Positions 58,290 through 64,000 of a stretch of 64,000 bases of DNA are shown here, one piece after another. The stretch is from the NCBI GenBank assembly GCA_963807925.1, contig CAWEDP010000001.1, positions 558,001 through 622,000 on the forward strand, given 5' to 3'. Position 1 is the stretch's first letter; every line of letters begins with the position of its first letter. This DNA comes from CAWEDP01 sp963807925. Lineage in GTDB: Bacteria > Acidobacteriota > Vicinamibacteria > Vicinamibacterales > CAVVIG01. The notes beneath the pieces were generated by a model, which did not search any database, had not been told where the DNA came from, and worked only from the letters and a program-made list of their open reading frames with translations. The position numbers and the translations under genes were made by a program.

Positions 58290-60562
58290 AAGTAGGCCTG
58301 CATATCCGGGAAAGGGTTGGACATGATCCGACCGCTGTCGTAATATTTCATCGAAAACAGTTTCGCCGATGGTGAGGTGCCGGCGGCCACCTCGCTGATC
58401 ATGCCAGCACACGGCGCCAGGATGCATCCCTCCAAAGTTCCGTCTGGCCCAGTAACGTCGCCCACAGGCTGTTCTCGAGCGACCATTTGGCCGCTCTTGA
58501 TGTTCCAGGAACTGACCACCAGACGGTCGGGCGCGAAACAGATTCCGCCGGGCGGAAGCCAGACAGTCAGTTCTTTGGGCTCGATCAGCGGATGATCCGG
58601 ATGCGGGTCGAACAGGCCGAGAAACTGGAAGTCTTCATAGTAATTGACGCGGTTCACGGCCACCGGACGCGCCCCTGAAATCACCACCAGCGCCATTCCC
58701 GGATAGGCGAAGTGCGCCCGGTCGTCGATGCGGGCGAATACCTGCCCGATTTCATCAGGCGTGATCAGGGCGCGTTTCTGGATCGTCTCGCTTGCCCCCG
58801 CCGTGCGGGATTGCGACGTGCCCTGTGTGATCCCTTCCGTCTCGGTCAGGCTGGTGCCGGCCGTCTCCGACGTGCCGTCGGTGCGCGAGCGCGACGTGCC
58901 GCGCGAGACGCCGTCGGACCGCCCCTCGGACGTGCCCTGCGACGTGCCTTCGGTCCGGGACTGCGAGGTGCCCTCGGAATGGGTCTTGCCCCACGAATAG
59001 GACTGGCTCTTGTTTTCGCTGTTGGTGATCTTCTGGCGCCCCTCGCGGCGGCGGAAAAACCACGTTCCCTGCGTCCAGTTCTCGCCTGTGCCTTCGCTCC
59101 AGCCCTTCGTCCATGTTTTACTGACGCCTCGGTTCGTGCCCGTCATCGTCGACGTGTTCGTGCCTGAATTCCGCCCCGACGTCACCGAGGAATTGATGCC
59201 CTCGTTCTCGGACGTACCGGTCGACGTCGAGCGCCCCGTGCTCTGGGAAGTCCCGCGCGCCGTGCTGCGCGAGACGCTCCGGCTCTCGGACGTGCTTTCG
59301 TTCTCCGACCGCACTTCCCGGATCACTTCAGTTTCGCCGATCAGCTTCGAGACATAGTCCCGGCTGAAATGATCCTCGAGATTGAAGAAAACCTTGAGCC
59401 CCGAGTTGGCCAGGAAGGTTTCCCAGCGGTCCTTGTAGACGTCGCGGAGCTGTTCAAGGGTCTGAAGGACAAAGAACAGCTTGACGCCGAAGCCGGCGAT
59501 CTGGGCAACGGCATTCTCGATCACCTCCATCCGCTTCAGCCCCGCGAATTCATCGAGCACCATCAGGACCGGATGGCCGGTCGCCGGACGCCCCCTCACC
59601 TTCTCCATCTCGGTGACCGTCAGGGCGATCATCATGCGTAGCCAGCGGTAGTGCGTGTTCATGTACCGCTGCGGCAGGGACAAATAGAGGCTGAGCCCCT
59701 CGGGGCGTGTCTTCAGTTCGGCGAGCTTGAAATCCGACGCCTCCAGACAGCGCGTCATGGCGGGGCTGTCGATGAACTCGGTGTTGCGGTTCGCCACCTG
59801 CAGCACGCTCTCGAACTGCTTGGGCGAGTTGAACAGCATGTTCCGGAAACTGTCGCCCAGCCCTGCGACCAGCCCTTCGAAGGCGGGGTTGTTGATCATC
59901 CCCGTGAACAGCAGCCCCTGCGCCGAGCCGTCATAGGCGGCATCGGTCGCCCGGATATCCTCGATGCTTTCCCAGTCACCTCGCAGGATCAGTTTGCGCA
60001 GGGTGACGAGTGTCCGCCGGCCCTCGTAGCGGGGCGCGGTCAGGATGTGCAGCAGCAGCCCCTTGATCAGCGCCCGGGCGCTTTCGTCCCAGAACGGATC
60101 TTTCGTGTCCTCGTGCATGACGACGATGGCATCGGCGACCCGGCCCGCCTCGTCAACCGTTTCCTCGCGCGTGGCATCGAAGGCGTCAAGCGGATTGAAC
60201 CGGCCCCGCAGACCGTCGGCGACCGTGGCGGCGTTGAACGGATCGAGAACGCGGACAGCCTGCCCCATGCCGGCGGCGTGAGGTGAACCCCCGCCCCTTC
60301 TGGCGGCGGTGACGGTGGCGTTTTCGCCCTTCGGATCGACGACGACGACGGACCCCGGCCACAGGATCAGGTTGTTGACGATCAGGCTGGTGCCCTTGCC
60401 GCCGCGATTTCCACTCACCAGGCAGACATGCCGGTCATCGCGATAACCGAGCGGCGCCTGCTGCTCGCTGCGGCCCAGCCAGACAGTCCCCGGAGAGAAG
60501 GCATACGTCTCCGGAACCGTGGCCGGATCGGCCCACGCCGCCGTCGCAAGGCGCATGGTCAT

Positions 60563-61092
60563 GTGAGGAAAACGCCAGCATACGCCTGCATGCGGGCATC
60601 TTCAACGGGCGTTCGATTAAACATTCGTTAACGCGCCGCATGCTACAGAAAATTCGTGCGAACGGGAGAGCGATGCGCTATGGTCCGAGGGCTGCGATCT
60701 GGTCAGCGTACGGTGAAGAAAGACGGCGGAAGCCGCCGGAGAGACTTCGCGCTGTCGCTCGCAAGATGTGCGCGGTATGACCGCGCAGCCGCTCGCCGAG
60801 GCTCGCTCATCTTGTTCAAGGGGGTCGTTCCTTCCCCTCTTGAAAATCCCCCTCCCCGAAGACGCGCTGGACGCGCGGTGGTCCGCTGGGTCGCGAATGA
60901 CGTCACCGTGGGCGGTGACCGGTGCGCCTTCGTGCCCCTGATGGGCGCGGGCCTTTGGGCCTCGGCGGCACGCTCCGCCGCCCTAGGGGGCGGCTCCGGG
61001 CTGACACCGTGGGCGGGTCAGCCGGCGGAGACGCTGGACGCTCTCCGCCCCGTCGTCCTGAACGGCCGCCGGCCAGGACCGGGAGAACGCTG
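60563..61092. other. Divergent traG-mobC intergenic region, candidate oriT
   Basis: These 530 bp between divergent traG and mobC hold no convincing gene. Inverted repeats include GCGCGGT-ATG-ACCGCGC (60770-60786) nested in AAGATG (60763-60768) and CATCTT (60808-60813), and GCCGCC-CTAG-GGGGCGGC near 60977. Regions beside mobC often contain oriT, but I see no nic site I can name. Confidence 0.4.
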
Positions 61093-61473
61093 ATGGCCCG
61101 AGGCACCGAAATTCGCCAGCGCAGGATCGTCCTGACCGCCCGCTTCAACGAAACCGAGGCCGCCGCGATCCGCGACAAGGCGAGCAAGACCGGCCAGTCG
61201 GTCGGCGCCCTCGTCCGCGCGGCGCTGTTGAATCAACCCATGGGCCCTCGCATCCGGACCCGCCCGGTCGACGCCAAGGCCATCGCGCAGGTGCTGGGCC
61301 AGCTCGGGAAAATCGGCTCGAACGTCAACCAGATCGCCCATCACCTGAACGCGGGGCGCCCCCTCTCCCGTAAGGAAGATCTGATCGATGAAGCTCTGCG
61401 CGACCTTATGGAAATGCGTCTCGCCTGCTTGCAGGCTCTCGGGTTTGAACGGAACCGCAAGGTGAAGGATTGA
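61093..61473 (+). CDS. mobC: MobC-type mobilization accessory protein (126 aa)
   Basis: The start at 61093 has GGGAGAACGCTG upstream; the longer frame from 60922 is Arg/Pro-rich shadow. IRQRRIVLTARFNETEAAAIRDKASKTGQSVGALVRAALL is a ribbon-helix-helix domain. DAKAIAQVLGQLGKIGSNVNQIAHHLNAGRP is the MobC signature. MobC binds near oriT and helps the relaxase open DNA. The relaxase is 13 kb away but has been separated by the inserted transposon. Confidence 0.9.
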   Translation: MARGTEIRQRRIVLTARFNETEAAAIRDKASKTGQSVGALVRAALLNQPMGPRIRTRPVDAKAIAQVLGQLGKIGSNVNQIAHHLNAGRPLSRKEDLIDEALRDLMEMRLACLQALGFERNRKVKD

Positions 61474-61582
61474 TTCTTCCGCCCCCGGCGCCGCCCCTGC
61501 TCCGTCCGATCGCCAAGTCAAGGGCGCGACCAGAGTCATGAAAAACAATCATGCGATGGGCATGCAAACACGATCTGGCAAT

Positions 61583-61804
61583 CGGTCAGCTGACTGGTTA
61601 CTTGACGTTCACCATCGGTAATCCGTCTGTAGACGGCCTGCCGTGACTCTCAGGTGATCCGGTAGTAATCGGTGTACTGACTGTTAGCCGACCGATCACT
61701 TGTAGCTCACCATTGGTAATCCGTTAGCTCACCGTGAGCCGACCGTCTGCTGCCAGGTGGCCAAACGTCATCCGTTGACGGACCGTCAGCTGACTGGTAG
61801 CTTG
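61583..61804. repeat. Repeat array upstream of parA
   Basis: GTCAGCTGACTGGT(TA/AG)CTTG occurs at 61585 and 61785, and TCACCAT(C/T)GGTAATCCGT at about 61609 and 61708. Further ACCG/CGGT half-sites and the palindrome TGACGGACCGTCA (61776-61788) lie between. A parS-like or operator array for the adjacent ParA-type gene is likely. The GAAAAACAAT copy at 61538 relates it to the 22.4-kb array. Confidence 0.55.
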
Positions 61805-62479
61805 GTGATGACCGCTTCTCCTCCCACCACTCCGGGGAATCACATGCCAACCATCGCTTTTGCCACCCCCAAGGGCGGCGCCGGAAAATCGACTTCCGCC
61901 ATTCTTCTCGCCACCGAACTCGCCCTCAAGGGCGCCTCCGTCACCATCATTGACGCCGACCCGAACAAGCCCGTTTCGCAATGGGCGGAGAGGGAAGGGC
62001 GCCCCGAAAACCTCACGGTAATTTCGGATGTCTCCGAGGACACCATCATCGACGAAGTTGATCAAGCCGCACAGAAATCGACCTTCGTAATCGTCGACCT
62101 CGAAGGGACCGCCTCGAGGACGGTGGCCTACGCCATCAGCCGCGCTGACCTGGTAGTCATTCCCACACAAGGGTCACAGCTCGACGCCACTGAAGCGGCC
62201 AAAGCGGTGAAGCTGATCCGCCTGCAGGAAAAGGCCTTCAACAAGCGCATTCCTTACGCGGTGCTTTTCACGCGCACCAGCGCCGCACTGAAGCCCCGGA
62301 CGCTGCGCCACATCCAGGACCAGTTCGCAAAGCACGGCGTTCGTGCCTTCGAGACGCAGATTCACGAAAGAGATGCCTACCGGGCGTTGTTTTCTTTCGG
62401 CGGCACGTTGTCGTCGCTGAATCCAGTCCCCCGCCGCACGAATTGATTGGACAGCCCATTGGAGAGAGGAGAATGGGCT

Positions 62480-62869
62480 ATGTCCAGACAGAAACCAGGC
62501 GAGGCTGGGGCCTCGGAGGGAGCCCGGAGGGCGACCGGAGAGGCCTCAGCCTCGCCGACGCGCGCCACGGGCCGGTGGTCGGCGCGGCGCAAGATGTCAG
62601 TGGTCTTGGAGCTGCTGCGAGGCGCCGATCTCGAGACGCTCAGTCGTCGCCATGGTGTGACCGCGGCCACGATCTCCGAGTGGCGTGACAAGTTCCTCGG
62701 CGGCGGCGAGGCGCGTCTGAAGTACCACGAGGTTGCGGTGGAGGACGAGGAGACGCGGCGTTTGAAAAACGTCGTCGCGGACCTGGCGACCGAGAAGGAT
62801 CTACTCAAAGAGAAGATTCGCCACTTGGAGGCCAGCCGCCCTTTGGGCTGGTGGAGGTCGAAGCGATGA
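62480..62869 (+). CDS. IS transposase OrfA (HTH), copy 3
   Basis: The 129-aa product is the same as copy 1 OrfA, with the HTH (LETLSRRHGVTAATISEWRD) and leucine-zipper-like helix intact. Its TGA overlaps the orfB start. Confidence 0.85.
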   Translation: MSRQKPGEAGASEGARRATGEASASPTRATGRWSARRKMSVVLELLRGADLETLSRRHGVTAATISEWRDKFLGGGEARLKYHEVAVEDEETRRLKNVVADLATEKDLLKEKIRHLEASRPLGWWRSKR

Positions 62870-63756
62870 GCGGTCAGACTTCGCCCTCCACGCACTACCG
62901 ATACGGCATTACACGGGTCCTCCGCGTGTGGGAGCTGCCGCGGTCGACCTTCTACGCGCAGCGCGTACAGCGCGCGGAGCCGGCGACGGGGCGACGGGGT
63001 CGAACACCGACCCTCGATGATGCGGCGCTGCTCGCACAGATTCGGGTGGTCATCGCTGACAGTCCGTTTCACGGCGAAGGGCATCGGAAGATTTGGGCGC
63101 GGCTCCGCACGCTGAAGCACGTGCGCACGTCGATGCGCCGCGTGCTGCGCGTTATGCGCGACGCCGAGCTCCTGGCGCCCGCGCGGCAACTGGAGCCGGT
63201 GGTCGAACACCCGCATGAGGGCACCATCGTCACGGAGCAGCCCAACGTGATGTGGGGCACCGACGCGACCGCCGCGGTGACGATCCTCGACGGCCCCGCC
63301 ACGATCTTCGCGGCGATCGATCACTGCACCGCGGAATGCGTGGGCATTCACGCCACGCGTCACGGCGATCGGTTCGAAGCCTTGGAGCCACTCCGGCAAG
63401 GCGTCCGCGATCACTTCGGCGGCCTCGCCCCCGCGATCGCTCACGGGCTCGCGATTCGACACGACCACGGCAGCGTCTATCTCAGTGGCGACTTTCAGAC
63501 GGAGATCACGTTTCTCGGCATGACGTCGTCGCCGGCGTTCGTCCGCCAGCCGGAAGGCAACGGCTGCATCGAACGCTTCTTTCGCACCCTGAAGGAGCAG
63601 CTACTCTGGGTCCGGCATTTCTCGACGATCGAGGAGCTGCGCCAGGCGCTCATCGCGTTCAAGGAGCGCTATAACCAGGAGTGGCTGATCGCGCGACTCG
63701 GGTATCGGTCGCCGGCGGCCGCCCGTCGATCGTTTGCGCTCACATCCGCGGCGTGA
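62866..63756 (+). CDS. IS transposase OrfB (DDE integrase core), copy 3
   Basis: The 296-aa product is the same as copy 1 OrfB, with the three catalytic motifs intact. The copy appears functional and is the most likely source, with copy 1, of recent transposition in this replicon. Confidence 0.9.
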   Translation: MSGQTSPSTHYRYGITRVLRVWELPRSTFYAQRVQRAEPATGRRGRTPTLDDAALLAQIRVVIADSPFHGEGHRKIWARLRTLKHVRTSMRRVLRVMRDAELLAPARQLEPVVEHPHEGTIVTEQPNVMWGTDATAAVTILDGPATIFAAIDHCTAECVGIHATRHGDRFEALEPLRQGVRDHFGGLAPAIAHGLAIRHDHGSVYLSGDFQTEITFLGMTSSPAFVRQPEGNGCIERFFRTLKEQLLWVRHFSTIEELRQALIAFKERYNQEWLIARLGYRSPAAARRSFALTSAA

Positions 63757-63932
63757 TTACACTCACCGCGCTGTCCAATTTTCGTGCGGCGGTACACGTC
63801 GCTGAATCCAGCCGAGGTCAGGAACATCGGCGCCGCCGTCGTGAACGCCCGTGCGTTCGCCGGCGAGCTGATTGAGATGCTTCGGGAGATTTCACAGAAC
63901 ACAACTCAAACAGCAACGGCACAGGTGGCGTG

Positions 63933-64000
63933 ATGGTCGAGAGGGCAAGCATTAATTTCGGGGATGCGGATTTCGATGTGTCGGGCTTCACGCCCGCGAA
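63933..64000 (+). CDS. Unknown gene after parA, 3' end outside window
   Basis: Only 22 codons are visible: MVERASINFGDADFDVSGFTPA. The ATG overlaps the parA stop (TGATG), so it would be coupled to parA if transcription crossed the IS. Too short to assign a family. Confidence 0.6.
   Translation, partial: MVERASINFGDADFDVSGFTPA

Larger units (their letters stand above)
49712..60562 (-). pseudogene. traG: TraG/VirD4-type coupling protein split by Tn3-family transposon
   Basis: Residues 1 to ~757 lie at 60562-58290 and the last ~80 at 49960-49712. Removing the transposon plus one AAGTA copy gives a continuous 838-aa frame (PDMQAYFEKCRDPL at the junction). Walker A GNRGGKGTS (51-59), VVVDPKGEN, and Walker B VLDEFAGL (about 335) identify the T4SS coupling ATPase. 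Unusually, residues ~415-595 are a Ser/Thr/Gly-rich tract of GTS(x)S-type repeats. The restored C-terminus has two hydrophobic segments (CLVGMALVNTIFGLG, IALAGACIFWWL). The split protein loses that membrane-like end, so transfer is probably impaired. Confidence 0.9.
62427..63796 (+). mobile_element. IS3/IS481-type insertion sequence, copy 3 (1370 bp)
   Basis: Same length and orientation as copy 1. A 15-bp direct repeat CGTCGCTGAATCCAG (62412-62426, 63797-63811) flanks it. It interrupts parA. Both ORFs are intact. Confidence 0.92.
61844..63933 (+). pseudogene. parA: ParA/VirC1-like ATPase split by IS copy 3
   Basis: ATG 61844 has GGGGAATCAC upstream. Walker A is ATPKGGAGKST, followed by IIDADPNKPVSQWAE and VIVDLEGTASRTVAYAISRADLVVIPTQGSQLDA. 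The frame rejoins across the 15-bp duplication as SLNPAEVRNIGAAVVNARAFAGELIEMLREI to TGA 63933, giving about 240 aa. The IS falls near residue 194, so only the last ~45 residues are lost. ParA/VirC1-type ATPases act in partition or in recruiting the relaxosome; the mobC/traG context favours the latter. Confidence 0.88.

Noticed and set aside
58780..59320. Repetitive DNA as a minisatellite
   Set aside because: It is coding: the frame of traG is open throughout, and repeats are at protein level rather than exact DNA units.
60656..61093. 145-codon frame in the traG-mobC gap
   Set aside because: Arg/Gly-rich, no ribosome site, covers inverted repeats; treated as non-coding.

Overview
The window is a GC-rich (roughly 60-65% by eye) mosaic of two kinds of DNA. 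The left ~9 kb carries long, uniformly GC-rich genes of unknown function that do not look plasmid-borne. From about 9 kb onward it is accessory DNA: a defence island, then a long alphaproteobacterial-style conjugative or mobilizable element. The second assignment rests on families I recognise: MobC, a VirD2/MobA-type relaxase, a TraG/VirD4 coupling protein, ArdC, a ParB-like protein, a ParA/VirC1-like ATPase, LuxI/LuxR, and small plasmid families resembling DUF6876, DUF6878 and DUF6915. I cannot name the species. No rRNA, tRNA or CRISPR array is visible.

Layout. 1-7.4 kb: a tight three-gene operon of large uncharacterised proteins. 7.8-9.3 kb: a tandem SnoaL-like protein and a truncated DUF262 (GmrSD-type) gene. 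9.5-22.4 kb: a leftward defence island with an RHH regulator, an AAA+ ATPase and a subtilisin-like protease (split by an IS5-type element), a complete type I restriction-modification system (hsdM-hsdS-hsdR), and a decayed Fic gene. 22.4-40 kb: a rightward-transcribed run of small plasmid genes including ardC and a ParB-like gene. Most transcription units there start with a long, highly structured leader. Also present are a HEPN-like gene, a DNA ligase and a three-gene membrane/secreted operon. 40.6-44.8 kb: a quorum-sensing block (luxI, frameshifted luxR, and a divergent decayed dioxygenase/desaturase pair) with two matching palindromes that look like lux boxes. 45-49.7 kb: a winged-helix protein, the relaxase and small mobility-associated genes. 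49.7-60.6 kb: the coupling-protein gene traG, split by an 8.3-kb Tn3-family transposon that itself contains two IS elements. 61-64 kb: mobC, a repeat array and parA, which is split by another IS.

The mobility functions are largely inactivated by insertion. Rejoining the flanks across one copy of each target duplication restores an open frame in all five interrupted genes (S8 protease, traG, Tn3 tnpA, a HExxH metalloprotease, parA). A 1370-bp IS is present three times with 14-15 bp target duplications, so it has been active recently.

The most interesting signal is a family of structured leaders (about 22.7, 28.6, 31.5, 33.6, 35.4 and 38.7 kb). Their stems are conserved by compensatory base changes while the sequence varies. 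A second class, with a conserved ~30-nt terminal loop on unrelated stems, precedes genes on both strands at 48.2 and 48.9 kb. I do not recognise either as a described family. They could be cis-regulatory RNAs, or hairpins acting as single-strand promoters (Frpo-like) that express leading-region anti-restriction genes on entry into a recipient.
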